From Blastomyces gilchristii SLH14081 (Eukaryota > Ascomycota > Eurotiomycetes > Onygenales > Ajellomycetaceae), in contig NW_003101671.1 of the NCBI RefSeq assembly GCF_000003855.2, positions 10,361-74,360 on the forward strand: a DNA stretch of 64,000 nt, read 5' to 3'. The notes under the pieces are model-generated. The model did not search any database. It was not told the DNA's origin and saw only the letters and a list, made by a program, of their open reading frames with translations. Made by a program: the position numbers and the translations under genes. Below, piece after piece: positions 22,960 to 35,109 of the stretch (position 1 is the first letter of the stretch; every line of letters starts with the position of its first letter).

Positions 22960-24850
22960 AAAGTTTGAAGATTTAGATAGTTAAGAGTTTCTTCTTTTTA
23001 AGCTTACAGTTATGAGTTTACTGATTTAACTATTCTCTTCAGTTCTAGATTTACTTTGAGCTTTATCTTTTCTCCAGTTCTTTTGAGTTCTTGAAGTAAA
23101 TATACATTCTTTTGAGCTAGATGCATGTTTTTCTTTGCAATTAGAGTATTTAAGCAGAGTATATTGACATATTTCATCTCTTTTTGAGTATGTTTCACAT
23201 TTATACTCACTAGTTTTGTGATCTCTGATACAGAATGTACATTTTAAGTCTCTGAAATAGAAGATTGTAAAGTATTCATATCTCTGACAGTTTGAATACT
23301 GTGTTTGAGCTTTGAGATTCATTCTTAAGTCTTTGTATTCATGAACTCTCATTTTCAAATCTGCTACTCTTACTTCAGAAATCTTTGACTGTTTAAGTAT
23401 CTTTATATATACTAGAACAGAGACATTTCTTCTGCTTTGTCTAAACTCAATTGAATTTAGTTATACAGGCTCTTTTCTCAGTTGAATAGAGTTGTATTCT
23501 TCTAATTCATTTTTGAGAAGTAGTATTTCTTCTTCACAGTCAAAAATCTCAACTGAAATATTATAAAGAATGAATTTGTTCCACTTTTCATCTCTCTCAG
23601 ATAGAATTATTGTGTTTAATAAAGATTCTACTACTGAATTTCAGAGATTCTCATTCTGAATAAGGAATTCTGCACTGAATTCAGACATTGTAGTCAGAAT
23701 AATAGAGTTTTCAAAGAAGAATGGCTCAATTGAAGCTATAACTGATTTTTGAACTTCAATATCAGCTATCAACTGAGAAAAGAACTGCTGATTAATTTCA
23801 TTTCTAATTCTGAAAATGAGATTTAAGTTTAGCTTGTTTCTTTGTAAGATATTCTGATTTGAGACTTTGAGAATAAGTCTTCTATTTCTGAAGATTTGAA
23901 AGTTTTTCTTCTTTTGTATTTTTTTCTTCACTTTTCTATGAATAGAAGTATGAGCATTATTCTTCTCAGTTTTCTCAGGATTTTAAGCATGTTTTAAGAT
24001 AGCAGGTTTAGAGACAGCAGATTCAGCTGCTTAAGTATATGTTTTCTTCTGATTTAAAGAAAAAGAAGAAGTAGAAAAAGAGAAAGAAGAGTAAGATAAG
24101 AAGTCAGTGATTGTACTAGAAATTTTCAATGTTTTTTGAACTGTGTTTGAAATTCTAAGTTTGAACTTGATCATCTTCTGTAGTTATCTAGCCTGAGCAT
24201 GAAGAATTAACAGAACTTCTTCATTCATCTTACTCAGATACTGCTTTTCAAGACTCTTGCTTACTTTTTCAAGTTTCTGTATTTCAAGAACTTGTTATTT
24301 CTTCATTTCTTCTTTCTTTCTTCTCTTCAGAATTTCAATCTCAGAAATAGCATTTGAGAAAGCATCTTTTTTCATATCAACTCAGTGTATTTTTGAACTC
24401 AATATTCTCACTCAATGAAAAGTTGATCAGACTGTTTTAATTGAGATATATATTGAACTCTTTTGAAAGCTTGATCAGACTACTTCAATTAAGAGGTTTC
24501 TAAGTCTGTTTTCAATTGAAAAGTTGGTTAGACTGTTTCAAAAGAAGAATATAAGACTTTTATATATAAAATATCTGATTTTTTTCACACTACTTCAGTA
24601 ACTAGGTTAGATTTTTGAAGAGAATCTAATAAACTAAAATTGATTTTTGAGATAAATCAATAAAATCTTTATAATCTCTTTCTTGAGATACAGTGAGAAA
24701 AAGTATGATATCAATTGATAATAAATCAGATAATATGACAGTTTTTGAGAGAAAAACTGACAAAAAATAAGTCAATTTTTTACAGAGAAATTGATTAAAA
24801 CTATTCAATTTTATTTTAAATCATTCAATTCTTCTCACACAACAAGTGTG
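22960..24850 (-). pseudogene. LINE C1 ORF1 (gag-like) relic
   Basis: RNA-binding ORF1 of the LINE. An open piece at 23026-23358 carries cysteines in the spacing of successive CCHC knuckles (SNCQRYEY..., CTFCIRDHKTSEYKC, SNCKEKHASSSKEC), some C changed to Y, which is the expected G-to-A decay. The N-terminal half (about 24800-23950) is rich in lysine, glutamate and serine. The 5' limit and start codon cannot be fixed. Confidence 0.75.
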
Positions 24851-25531
24851 CAACTCAAATCAGTTAATAAAGAGTATAGAAAAGAATTAAGTATTAATAA
24901 AAGCTCTTCAGTCACTGAAAAAGTAATTCTTACTTAAAAGAATATGAAATTATGACAGAAAACAGCCCTGTTTTCAATTCTTTGTAAGAATATTGTATAA
25001 AACTCAGAGAAAAACATCTTACTTTTTTAAGAGAAGTAAAAAACTATTTCTAAGATCTTTTTTTTTTTTGTATTAACTGCTGCAGAAGAATGAGATAGAA
25101 ACTGCTAAGATATACACTACTGTATATCTTCTATCAAGACTTTCTCTCTTCAGAGTCTTGATATTATAGAGAATATAAGTCTGTTTCTATATAATAATAT
25201 AAATATTGTCAGCAGAATGTAGAGAAACTGATTATTTATATCTTAAAATAGAAGACTTTGTCAATGATTATATCAATATAGAGTTAATTCTCAAATTCAA
25301 TAGAAATCTAGTGTTGCTGTTCTCAATCTCTTACAGAATCTATTGAATATTGAGATATTAAAACTAGATTTAATATATCTCACTGTGCAGGGATTAAAGA
25401 CTCAGTCAGATCTTGAGATATACTGAATTTATAGTTGTTGATGTGCTGTTAACTTGTTCTGTTGACTTATTGTTTACTGATTATGTATCAAATACTGTTG
25501 CTGAGATATCTTTTTGTATTATTCTGTCAGG

Positions 25532-25996
25532 GATGAGCCAGATTGAGAGAAATAGTATGAGAGTGAGACTTGATGTTGATGTCTAGATACACTGAAGACA
25601 GACTGTGAAGATTGCACTTCAGAAGTGTCTGTTGATTATATGCTTGATATTATTGCTGAGGTATCTTTTTGTATTTTTCTGCTGGGGATGAGCCAGATTG
25701 AGAGAAATAGTATGAGGGTGAGACTTGGTGTTGATGTCTAGATACACTGAAGACAGACTGTGAAGGTTGCACTTCAGAAGTGTCTGTTGATTATGTGCTT
25801 GATATTATTGCTGAGGTATCTTTTTGTATTTTTCTGCTGGGGATGAGCCAGGTTGAGAAGGGCGGTACAAGAGTGGGACTTGGTGTTGGTGTTTTGAAAC
25901 ATCAAAGATGGATAGGGTTTTTGCAGAGATCGCTCCTCAGATATCTCCACAACTACAGATTGGGGGTCTTCCAAAATCGAGAAGATTGGCGCATAT
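25532..25996 (-). repeat. 155-bp tandem monomers in the LINE C1 5' region
   Basis: Three head-to-tail copies start with GATGAGCCAG at 25532, 25687 and 25842, an exact 155-bp spacing. The first two are nearly identical; the third diverges after about 80 bp and runs into the single-copy 5' tip. C2 holds two related units at 54419 and 54583 (164-bp spacing). They probably act as the 5' promoter region of the LINE. Confidence 0.85.
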
Positions 25997-26278
25997 GGCT
26001 AGGTCTCTTCACCTTACAATTTGTATGGCAATTTGGCCCGGGGTTGTGGTGTGGTAGGGGAGAATGGGGGATAATCCCACACAGGAGTTTCAAACAACGT
26101 CTGGTTCATGTTTGGCTGGATAACTCCACCACCACATGGGGTATGCAGTCGGCGATGGGGTCAAAATGCTCGTATCATCGAGGGCTTTTCGATGGATCTA
26201 TCGGCGGGTTCTTATTCGAAGAATCGAGCGAGTTCGTGGTGGAGCGGTTGAGTCCTTACTGCTTGGCATAGATGTCTT

Positions 26279-27730
26279 CACACTGATGTTCTTCAATATC
26301 TATGTTTAGTTTCATCATGTAACAGGTGCAAACATCTTTTAAATCATTGAATTCTGTGAGAAGTCAGGGTTTTAATAAGAGAATACACTGAAGATTATGA
26401 TATCTTACAACTGAAGATTTTATCATTGTATAGTGACATAGACCGCTGTCTATCATGACTTTCATATTATATATATTATCAATCACAAGTAGATACAAGA
26501 ATCACATTCATTGTCATTTTCTCTTCAAATTATTATTATCTGATCTCTTCAAGCTTCTATTTATAAATTTGAACAGAAGCTAATCTTTTTCCTGTTTCAT
26601 CAGAGCATTTTGATAGTTATCTTCTGAATCTTCTTCTAATGTAATGTGATTGATATGAACAGGTATTGATTTATTCTTCAAACAAGAAGACACTGATCTT
26701 TCTCTCAAGTATGAAGATACATAGGTTGATCAGCAGTTGAAAGCAATATGTTCTAATCAGTTACAGTTGATATATACTTCACATTGATGTCAATCAGCAA
26801 CTTCTTCAGAAGTGATCCCAGGAACTCAGAAGCCTGTTCAAATGATGAAAACTCTTGCTTATGTATAGATATTTAAGTCTATTCAGTTCATAGCATCTAT
26901 ATCATTGCTGTTACTTCTCTTCAGTGCAGATGTACAAGTTGCTGAGATGTAATATCTTCTATCACTATTCTGTATACTCTTAAGCTTGATAAGATGATCA
27001 TTCAATATTCAGAGCTGTGTGCAGAAATCTTCATAAGTCTCATCTTCATCTACACTTACAAGAGTCTGCAAGAGTTTGAAAGTTAATGTCTTTTTAAGCA
27101 TACTAATCTTCATTTGATTCTCTCAAGATTTATCACCTACTTCTAGAATCTTGGTGTTAAAGTCAGAAATAACTGTTGTAAGAGAAGTGTTTCTCTGTCA
27201 GACACTTTATAATCAATCTAACACTTTCTGTTACATGACAGTGTCTTAGAACAGAATATCAAGATATTTGATGATGTTGTCAGATGTTCACAACACTGAT
27301 TTACATGCTTTTATTAATGAATGAAACTTCTGTTTCACACAATTCTTTAATTGTTCATTGATATACTAATTTTGATTGATTAATAGACTGATGACATCTT
27401 CATCTACACTCAGTTTCACAAGCATTTTCATTCTTCATAATGAGTAAAGAGTGAGATCAGAAGCATTAAAATATGCAGAAGCATCTAAGTGTTCTTTCAG
27501 TGCTTTTATATTTGATTCTGTAGATATTGAAATTGCATGAGTTTCTTGTTGTGCTAATTATTGAATCTCTTCATATTAACATTATTGAGTTGCATGCATA
27601 TCAGCTATTTATTGTTGTTGTAATTTCAACATTGCTCAGAGTCACTGTGACATCATGTCTATGCTCGCGTTCGAGGGTTTCATATTATTATTAGACATGA
27701 TTATATCGATTATCAGATGTGTAATTGTAT
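26279..27730 (-). pseudogene. B2 gag relic (upstream part of B2)
   Basis: Minus-strand gag of B2, starting near 27693 where the rc reads ATGTCTAATAATAATATGA, so the initiator is intact here. It runs toward 26600 and is then separated from pol by the LINE insertion. It is interrupted by stops and is collinear with 57374-58500 of B6. Confidence 0.6.
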
Positions 27731-27953
27731 GAATATCTCATACATCTGAGGTCAGAACTCTCAGATCTTTCACTAACATTATCTTTGTAAGATCTTATTG
27801 CAGAGCCAGAGCGACTGGCAAGTAAGCTTCTATCTGGAAACTCAGTGTTCACTTAACTGTTTGACTATTTCTCTATTTCTTACACATTATTACATGTTTG
27901 AATATCTCAGTGAGTAATCATTTCTAATAAGGAGACAATGAATGTTTTTCTAG

Positions 27954-28263
27954 TATAAGAGGCCTACACTGAATAGATCAGTATTATATTGATAGGTCTT
28001 ATATAACAAAGAGAAAAACATTAGAGAAGAAAAAGAAAGAGAAAGTGCAAGAATTAGTGATTGAAGTGAATATTTATACATGTATGTAGTGATGTATACA
28101 GTGAAGCTTCAGAGCGGAAGAATCTATACGCATTCATAGCAGCCGAGAATCGGTGATTGAGAATGGCTGAGAATCGGAGCATATGCATTTGAGAATGAAG
28201 AGGTTGAAATCTGTGAAGTGTAATGGAATAGTCTATATGATTGATCGGGCGCAGCCTGTCACA
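27954..28263 (-). repeat. 5' LTR of B2
   Basis: 310 bp. The inner edge has decayed (TATAAGAGG, ACACTGAATAGATCAG), while the outer edge keeps TTGATCGGGCGCAGCC. Paired with 14730-15039. Confidence 0.92.
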
Positions 28264-30560
28264 AACTGTGAGAACTTTCTTATCTCAGAAGCTCACAGAG
28301 TTTTTATAAGATTGAAGCAGATATTTATAAATACAGTAATACTGTTTTACTTTAATTTCTTACTCTTAATCAGATTAAAGATAGATATCTTCTTCTTTAT
28401 AATTTCAGAAATAGTCTTATAACTACAGTTAAATAAGAACTGAGTTTCAGTGATCTTTTTCTCATAGAAGATGCAATCTGTGAAGATTAACTATGACATT
28501 TATAATCAGAAGCTTCTTATAATAGTGAAATTCTTTCATTACTGATATCACTACTTTGAGAGTCTTGTAACAGTGATTACTGTTAGAACTGATCATGACA
28601 GTATATAATAGTTTACTTCAATCAAGACACTTTCACAGTGATAGATCTGCTAAGCTCAGAGACTGAGTGAGATCTGATTCAAGATAGAGTATATTAAGAA
28701 AACTAAGAACTTGACAGACAGACTCTCTCACAGATCTGACTATATTAAGAAGACTAGAATAATAGATACAGAGAGACTAGAGAAGATAGAAAAGCTTCAC
28801 AGAATGCTCAGACTGAGTGTTACAAAGAGATTAACTGAAGAGTCTCTCAATTCTCTGTGAGAGAAGAGAAAGAAGAGACAAAAGAAATCTGTATAACTAC
28901 TCTCTATAACACTGAGAGTTAACACTCTGAGAATCTCTGTAAGAATTCTTAAAGAGAGTATCTATAATCTGAAAAGTTTGCAGACTTTAAGAAGTACTGT
29001 GAAAAACCTGATATAAGAAAAAACAGAGTATAAGTTTTTATAAGATCTTCTGTTCAGATTATCTGAACTGTAACTAAAGAATGAATATACTCAGTATATT
29101 CAGAAAGTGCTCACAGCAGAGATTAATTCTGCAGAATTAAAGAATTGAAAAGACTTAAATAATTTCTTATAAAGAGAGAGTCAGATTTATGTATCTATAA
29201 ATGAGTTTCTATATATAGAACTTATTAAAAGATATCATGACTCTTCTCTAATAAGTTATTTTATAGATATTAGAACACATGAGTTATTTATAAGAAAATA
29301 CTTCAGATCAAAGATATAAGAACTTATAAAGAATATAGTAAATTCTTATACTATTTATCAGAATTCACAGATAGTGTAGTTCAGATTATATACAGAGCTT
29401 ACTTCTCTATTCATTCTATAGAAATCTTGAAAACAGCTAGAAATAAATATTCTTATAAGTCTCTCTGAAAGTAAGAACATATATAATATCTGCTTCAACA
29501 GTATGCTAATAATAGTAGATTACTTTATCAAGATAATATACTTTATACTTACTTATAAGAACTTAAAGTCAAAGAATTTAACTCATATCTTTATTCATAA
29601 TATAATTTAATTGCATGAATTGCCTGTAAATATTATCTCAGATAGAGAATTAATCTTTATAGAGAAGTTCTAATTTAATCTGATAACTATACTAAAGATT
29701 TTATAAGATCTAAGTATAGCTTTTCATCAATAGACAGATAATTAGATAGAATATCTAATAAGTATATTAAAACAGTATCTGCAGTGCTTTGTTAATTACA
29801 ATCAGAATAACTGAGTGTATTGATTATTGCTTATAAAGTTTATATATAACAACTTAAAACATCTTAGTATACATAAAACCTTCTTTGAGATACTTACTGA
29901 GACTTATTTATGAATAATCTTAATAAATCTATAAGAGTACACTATAGAGTGTGATGATATCTGTGAACAGACTGAGAGAATTCAGAATATTCAGAAGAAA
30001 GCCTGTGAATTCTTGAGAAAGATATAAGAGTATTAGAAGAGATACTATGACTTCAAGCATATTATAAAGAGTTTTAAGAAAGATAATAAAGTCTGACTGA
30101 GTGTAGAACATATTATTATATAGAGATCTAGTAAGAAGCTGAATCTCTTACAGACAGAGTTTTAAAAAATTATAAAGAAAATTAGCTTATAGTTCTATAA
30201 ATTAAAACTGTTATCTGAGTTATAAATATATAATATTTTTTATATCTCTTTACTCTGTGAATATAAGGAATTCTCAGAAGAGAACTCTATGACTTATTAC
30301 TCTATTTATAAAGTACTAGAGAGTGAAAGAAAATATCAGATTAAAGAGATCATTAACTCAGAGAAGTGAGATCATGAGCTTTGATTCAAGATTCAGTGAT
30401 AAGAGTATTCTGATAAGATGAATATGTTCATTTAAGAATTATCTGAGTAGATAAGATATCTGCAGAAGCTGAGACATAACTTTTATACTAGAAATTCTGA
30501 TAAGTTAGAATAATATAATTTTCACTAAGAATCTAATTATAATAAAAATATTAACACTAT
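28264..30560 (+). pseudogene. A1 RT thumb, RNase H, integrase and chromodomain relic
   Basis: Continuation of the A1 pol after B2. RNase H remnants include YDIYNQKLLIIVKFF and VRTDHDS (28500-28600). Integrase follows: the zinc-binding H..H (near 29230-29270), the core with FNSMLIIVDYFIK (29500) and NIISDRELIFIEKF (29630-29665), matching the 'D...D' catalytic positions of gypsy integrases. A chromodomain ends it: YQIKEIINSEK, then LWFKIQW and YSDKMNMFI (30340-30430), matching 'I.D.R...LEYLVKWKGY..NTWEP'. Stops interrupt it throughout. Confidence 0.8.
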
Positions 30561-30749
30561 TATTTATAAACTCTAGTCTATAAGATAATAAGTTTCTACT
30601 GAGATGAACAGTCTGTGATGTATATAAAGAGAAGAAGAAATCATATTCTTATTTAAGCTAAAAAAATAAAGAGAATAAAAACAGAGTCATGAACACAATT
30701 TAGAGATTAATAACAAAAAAATAAAGAAAACTCTCACTTATATTCTTAA

Positions 30750-31560
30750 TATCTGTAACACTTAATTTCTTCATAACTATTAATTCTTCTCTTCAAAGAA
30801 GTAGAGAGTATTATATCTGTGATACAGATAATTATTTCATTTGATACAAAGACTGTCAGAAATGCACAGACTTCAGAGAAGCTGAATATCAGAGTATACA
30901 CAGTTGCAGCAGAATCTTAAGAGCTGATTATCTGTATATATAATCAGATATTTCTCACAAAGCTATGTCTGCTCTCTCAGTTATGCTAAAGTATTCAGTC
31001 TGAAAATAATTGAGATGTAGAGAGAGAACTTATCTGTTCAGACTAACTTATATTATAAATTTATAATATTCACATTGTCTTGATTATCTGAATTTTACAG
31101 GTACTTAGAAACTTATCTCTCATTGATAATAAGATTGTAAAAATGCACTGCAGTGTGAGAACTGTTGATAGAAAATCTAGACATATTTGTATATACCTGG
31201 TCAGAGATTGCACAGGCAGAGAGAGAATGATCATAGACTCACAGAGTCATAGAAGACACTGACAGCAATGAGAGCTTTACAGAAACTGTCAGCTAGAATC
31301 TGTAAGAAATTACTTATAGAGAGACTTATAGCAAAGAGTGAGACTATACTACTTAAAGTCAGAGACTAATCTGAGAGAGGTACAGAGTTAGCTGCTGATC
31401 TGAAGATCAGATGCAGGCTGAGAGAGATGAAGATACTGTTGTAAGTAATAATGTCTCTGCTTCATCAACTGATAAAAAGTAATCAGAGAAGTTACAGAGA
31501 TACTTATAAAAAGCTCAGCAGTAATTAAACATTATTTACAAAGATATTGAAATTGAAAAA
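30750..31560 (+). pseudogene. A1 accessory 3' ORF relic (Cys-rich plus coiled-coil)
   Basis: Between the chromodomain and the 3' LTR lies a further frame. Its first part has many cysteines (C-D-T-D-N, K-D-C-Q-K-C-T-D-F near 30820-30880); the A2 copy preserves more (NTDNCC, then STCSCNRSLRADCLC). The second part (31260-31470) is heptad-like and charged: TAMRALQKLSARICKKLLIE and ELAADLKIRCRLREMKILL. Such a Cys-cluster plus coiled-coil could bind zinc and self-associate. I do not know its function. Stops are present, as in pol. Confidence 0.5.
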
Positions 31561-32353
31561 AAATTTTATTCTTAAGAAGTTCTTGAATTGATATACAGAC
31601 ATTGTTAGAAACACTCTCTCTCTATTATCTGAGTGAAAACACTTCACAGATGAATCAGAATACTCACAGTTTATAAAAATAAGAGCTTTTATTCAAAAAG
31701 AAAAAAGAAGATGAGATTTTATAGAAAGATTTAAGATATTTATACTACTCTAGAGAGATGTGTTTATACTGTAAGTAATTCTATAAAACAGTCAGATTAC
31801 TCTAGTATATAAAGAGTGATTATAAATTACAGATCTGAATCTTTCTATATAATTATAAAGAGTGATTATAGATTACAGATATCTTGATTCTACAATTCTA
31901 TAGAGTTAGTGAAAGAATGAAAAATTCCTCACAATTCTACAGTGTTAAAGAATGATGAGTCATGAGAATAAGTGAAAGATTAACTTGTGAATACTTCTCT
32001 TTAATAAGAGTAATCTTATAGAGAGTGATTCATCTGTGAGATGAATCTGTGTAATAATCATATAAGAATCTCATAAAAATAATTGAGAGTTAACTGAAAT
32101 TCTTCTGTATGAAAGATGTGAGATAAATCTGTATAATAGTCAGAGAAGAATCTGTAGATTATAAAGAATCTCATAGAATAAGAAACTGAGTGACAGACTC
32201 TTTTCTCTTTATAATAATAAGAGATTTTTTCTCACTGAGGGTTTTTTTATAGATGTAAAGAGTTTTTAGTGAGTATCACTACAGTGCTGAGCTGATTCTA
32301 TGAAGTCACTCAGTGAAAGACTTCACAGATGAAGTCTTAGAGAGAAGAGAGTA

Positions 32354-32611
32354 TGTAAGAAATCTCACTTCTCATGAATTCTTTATCTCTATTTCTATCT
32401 CTTATATAATCAATAGGGTTAGCAGCCCTTGACTACATACAACTATATAGACTGAAGTTTGGAAATACTATTCACAACTCAGCTTGAATGCTATTATACA
32501 TTTGATTTCTACATTTTATCTTTCTACTGCAAATACTTCTAGTAGTTAACAGTATATATCACGCCAAGCTGCAAACACCTGAATAATCACCTGCGAGTAC
32601 TTATTCCTACA
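32354..32611 (+). repeat. 3' LTR of A1
   Basis: 258 bp. The outer end keeps CACGCCAAGCTGCAAACACC and CACCTGCGAG, where the inner end of the left LTR has lost nearly every C of CC/CG. Preceded by the purine tract AGAGAGAAGAGAG. Confidence 0.93.
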
Positions 32612-32695
32612 TGAGATCAGTCAAATTGATAATAAGACTATCAAAAAATCTGGTCCTGGTCTCAGACACGGTCACACAGTCAGTCTACTCAGATA

Positions 32696-33150
32696 AATAT
32701 CATATATTCAAATAGATGAGATATGAGAAAGAAGATGTAAGTAATAAATCAGATTCAAAGAAGACTGCTCTCTACTTAGAAGAATAAAAGAGAGATAATT
32801 ATTATCAGAGTTATACAATAATAACAGAAAATAAAAATCAGAAATAATATAATTATATAATGATATAATAATATAATAATATAATAATAGATATTGTATA
32901 ATTAATAAGAAATCAGAAATAAACATCTCTTTTAATTAATATAAATAACACTCTTCTCTGCTATCTGAATTGAAAGATATATAGAATCTCTTAAAGAATT
33001 TACTCAAAGCAGTAAGAAAAGCAGCTGAGACTACTGAACTGAAAGTGAAACTCTTTTCATATATAAGAATTCTGAACAAGATTAAGGTCTTGTATATATA
33101 GTGACAGACTGAGACAGAAGTTAAGCAATAAAAAGTATTCATTATAAATT
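32696..33150 (+). other. AT-rich spacer of element E with (ATAAT)n stretch
   Basis: Between MITE M2 and the gag-like relic. It contains a simple repeat of ATAAT/ATA units at 32843-32890. No gene is supported; short minus-strand open frames here are low-complexity. Confidence 0.4.
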
Positions 33151-34360
33151 AAGTATTCACTATAAAGAGCTTTGCTGACACAATTATTATCATTAATAAA
33201 AATAGAGAAAATGAGATTGTAGACCTGCTGTAGAAGATTAAATACTTATATAAACAGATAACTGCACTGAATCTGAAGATCTTGTCATGATTATTTATAA
33301 TCTCTTGAGAAGTATACATATTATCTGAGACTACTGTATAGAATGAGAATCTGAATATAAAATATATTAAGTCAGAAGATCTGCTGAAGTTATTAAACTT
33401 TAATAATAACTGAAAAAATGATGCTGTAATCAGCTGACTAAGTCAGATGTAATTATATTATTGAATTAAATATGAACTTATACACAGACAGTTAATAGAA
33501 TTTCAACAAGTTTTAAGATCTGCTACATTTCTATGAGAAAAAGTGAAGTCATTATAAATAACTAATGAAAAGATAAATCTCACAGATCTGAAGTGATATT
33601 CATTCTTATAAATATAAAATAAGTTTTTCAAATAAATCTTATACAACTTTGAGAAAGTGAATATATAAAATAAGTATTATAAATACTTCACTGAGTATAG
33701 ATAAGTAAGTAATCTTATATTATACTTCACATACTTCAGCTTATACTATCTTATATTAAATGAAGAGCTTTTAATATCTTTCTATTTACAGATCTTTATT
33801 CATAATCTTATATCTAAGTTAAGAGTGAAATGAAAATGCTTAATCTTGCAATTAAATACAGTGAAAGAAGTATATAATATTCTTATTATATAGAAATAAG
33901 TAAGTTAATTATAATAGAAAATACTGCAATTCAGTATATCTCAGCAGAGAATAAGTAATCAGACTTTTATAATATAAGTCACACACTCAGATATAATAAA
34001 TCTAGATTTAAATATTATTATTAAAGCACTGAATTCTCTGAAAAAGAAGTTCTCTGAGTGAAAATCTTAATATTATGAGTATTAAGATTGCTTCAACTAT
34101 AAATACTAAAATCATGATATAAAAGATTACACACAGTGTGTACAGTTCAGAGAGTTAAAAAACTAGTAGAATTAGTAAGCTCAGAGATACTTACTAATAT
34201 TCTATAAAAAGTCTTCAAAGTGAAAGAGATTTCTGTGTTAGATAATTCTCTGAATTTTATAAATATTAAGAGAAAGCAGGCTTCTGAATGAGATGTAAGT
34301 AAGAATAAAGAAGTAGATACTCATCTTAATATCTTAAGATCTGAAATGTTAATATATAGA
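33150..34360 (+). pseudogene. Retroelement gag-like relic (element E)
   Basis: Plus-strand relic ending in a degraded zinc knuckle near 34090-34140: C-F-N-Y-K-Y-*-N-H-D-I-K-D-Y, which fits CX2CX4HX4C with two cysteines changed to tyrosine by G-to-A decay. The preceding 900 bp carry alpha-rich, stop-ridden frames compatible with a capsid region. Not similar to the gag of A or B. Cut at its 3' side by LINE C2. Confidence 0.45.
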
Positions 34361-34697
34361 GAGTATTATTATTATTATTATTGTTCAATTATAGATGTAT
34401 GCAGTCAGAGACTATGACATCTACCTGAGAACTTTTAGTTCCCAGGGTTTTTCCTATCTGTAAAGTTAACTATTAAACATTCATCAATTTCAGATATGCA
34501 AAATCAGAAAATTCCAGCTCAGAATACAAAAACTGTTTATAAATTACAGTGTTTTAACATCTTCTGATACTTTGAAACCATTTAACAATATCATGACAAA
34601 GGAAAAGAGAAGACAGTCTTAAAGATAGACACATTAAATAGATAGATAGAAAGAAATTGAAAGGAAAAGATAAAGTAAAGAGAGACTGTAACAAAAC

Positions 34698-35029
34698 TGT
34701 AAGAGGCCTACGCCGAATAGATCGGTATAATATTATAGGTCTTATGTAACAAAGATAAAAATGTTAAAGAAGGAAAGAAAGAGAAAGTGCGAGAATTAGT
34801 GATTGAGATGAATATTTATACATGTATGTGGTGGTGTACACAGTGAAGCTTTGAGATGGAAGAATATGCACGCGTCTGTAGCAGCTGAGAATCAGTGATT
34901 GAGAATGGCTGAGAATTGAAGTGTACACTACACACGTTCATAGCGGCTGTGAATCAGTGATCAGAAATGAAAGAATCTATGAAGTATAATGAAATAGTCT
35001 ATGTGATTGATCAGGCGCAGCCTGCTACA
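34698..35029 (-). repeat. 3' LTR of B3
   Basis: 332 bp. The outer start keeps ACGCCGAATAGATCGG; the inner end is mutated (CAGCCTGCTACA). Longer than the LTRs of B1 and B2 by an additional partial copy of the internal GGCCGAGGATCGGCGATC-type unit. Confidence 0.92.
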
Positions 35030-35109
35030 TTAGTCTCTTCTTTTCAGAAGCAGTTCTCATCAGTCAAGGACTGCTGTTTCAGATAACATGAAACTCAGAG
35101 TTCAGATCA

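Larger units (their letters stand above)
18453..26265 (-). mobile_element. LINE (non-LTR retrotransposon), family C, copy C1, full length
   Basis: Minus-sense element of about 7.8 kb inserted in B2, flanked by the 13-bp duplication GCATAGATGTCTT (18440-18452 and 26266-26278). Reading minus: a 5' region with tandem monomers, ORF1 with CCHC-type motifs, ORF2 with endonuclease, RT, RNase H and a C-terminal zinc motif, a 3' UTR and a (TAA)n tail. This organisation fits the I/Tad1 group common in ascomycetes. The outer 5' 300 bp and the outermost 3' 100 bp are much less mutated than the middle. Nearly identical to C2. Confidence 0.92.
14730..28263 (-). mobile_element. Ty3/gypsy chromovirus, family B, copy B2 (carries LINE C1)
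   Basis: LTRs of 310 bp lie at 14730-15039 and 27954-28263. The target duplication AACTG lies at 14725-14729 and 28264-28268. Coding sense is minus. LINE C1 (18453-26265) is inserted between gag and the RT. The rest is about 5.7 kb and collinear with B1, B3 and B6. Inserted in the RT region of A1. Confidence 0.92.
11870..32611 (+). mobile_element. Ty3/gypsy chromovirus, family A, copy A1 (carries B2)
   Basis: LTRs of 258 bp lie at 11870-12127 and 32354-32611, ending in TGTAAGAA and its complement. The 5-bp target duplication TGAGA lies at 11865-11869 and 32612-32616. A purine tract at 32338-32353 adjoins the 3' LTR. The interior (about 6.7 kb once the 14730-28263 insertion is removed) gives gag, RT, RNase H, integrase, chromodomain and an extra 3' frame. 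Its sister A2 (43527-50778) is full length and uninterrupted. All frames are interrupted by stops. Confidence 0.92.
11436..32687 (+). mobile_element. hAT-like MITE, copy M2, split by A1 (11436-11869 and 32612-32687)
   Basis: The two pieces together match M1 and M4 from end to end. Flanking 8-bp repeats are CTCAGATG (11428-11435) and CTCAGATA (32688-32695). The copy is heavily mutated at its left end (TAGACTAGTCACTGAG) but retains GG and CG pairs at its right end. Chromovirus A1 inserted into it at 11869/11870. Confidence 0.85.

Noticed and set aside
25532..25996. Array-like direct repeats resembling a CRISPR
   Set aside because: Units are 155 bp with no unique spacers, in a eukaryotic LINE.
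25780..26271. 163-codon plus-strand open frame, with a similar frame in C2 (54784-55020)
   Set aside because: It is antisense to the LINE 5' region and overlaps tandem monomers. Similarity between copies is explained by the repeat being little mutated; no protein family is recognised.
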